This document shows positions 34,653-34,747 of a DNA stretch of 34,747 bases, piece after piece. The stretch is from an uncultured Eubacteriales bacterium (GTDB taxonomy: Bacteria > Bacillota > Clostridia > Christensenellales > Aristaeellaceae). Below the pieces are notes generated by a model. The model saw only the letters and a list, made by a program, of their open reading frames with translations, did not search any database and was not told the DNA's origin. The stretch spans positions 1-34,747 of the forward strand of contig CADCFG010000041.1 of NCBI GenBank assembly GCA_902800625.1. Reading direction: 5' to 3'. The position numbers and the translations under genes were made by a program. Numbering within the stretch: the stretch's first letter is position 1; every line of letters starts with the position of its first letter.

Positions 34653-34747
34653 ACAACGAAAACCCCGCGCTAGGCGTGGGGTTCAGAGAAGCTTACAGCT
34701 ATGGGGATGACAGAGAAACTCCTTTTGCGTATACTGGGAGTGCGGTC

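Overview
The window is a GC-rich chromosomal segment from a spore-forming, Gram-positive-type Clostridia bacterium. The sporulation gene spoIVA, the darA-holB-ricT cluster, a T-box-controlled pheST, a class B sortase and the rplGB-rpsL-rpsG-fusA-tuf order all point to Bacillota. The many secreted or anchored proteins with Big_2 domains and Pro/Thr/Glu linkers suggest an uncultured gut lineage of the Christensenellales/Oscillospirales kind. That placement is inference. No tRNA, rRNA, CRISPR array, prophage or transposase gene is visible.

Layout. 1-4136 (minus strand): the str operon, rplGB-rpsL-rpsG-fusA-tuf, with its own consensus promoter and no rpoBC beside it; tuf runs off the window edge. 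4183-8368 (minus): a secreted caspase-fold protein with Ig-like domains, then yajC, tgt and a small anchored Ig-like protein. 8529-12661 (plus): a polytopic GT-C-like membrane protein and a lipoprotein with six peptidoglycan-binding repeats. 12680-17881 (minus): sfsA and pheS-pheT behind a phenylalanine T-box leader; this stretch carries several non-coding palindromic repeats. 18003-20175 (plus): a membrane-anchored transglutaminase-like protein and a DegV protein. 20312-25440 (minus): a zinc-ribbon protein, the darA-holB-ricT operon and a membrane leucine-rich-repeat protein. 25617-26435 (plus): an anchored protein of unknown function. 26682-31520 (minus): a tandemly duplicated two-gene cassette (NAGPA-type phosphodiester glycosidase plus a single-pass membrane partner). 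31671-33152 (minus): spoIVA with a sigma-E-like promoter. 33359-34576 (plus): sortase B.

The two themes are information processing (translation factors, Phe-tRNA synthetase, tRNA queuosine, clamp loader) and envelope proteins. Seven proteins share one design: a very basic cytoplasmic N-terminus, one membrane helix and an extracytoplasmic domain, usually after a Pro/Thr/Glu-rich linker. The best candidate for an undescribed system is the duplicated glycosidase/partner cassette next to spoIVA. The best non-coding observations are a TA-flanked MITE whose empty site can be reconstructed inside an older repeat between pheS and pheT, and a palindromic repeat lodged inside the pheS T-box leader. S12 carries arginine at position 88, a substitution linked to streptomycin resistance in other bacteria.
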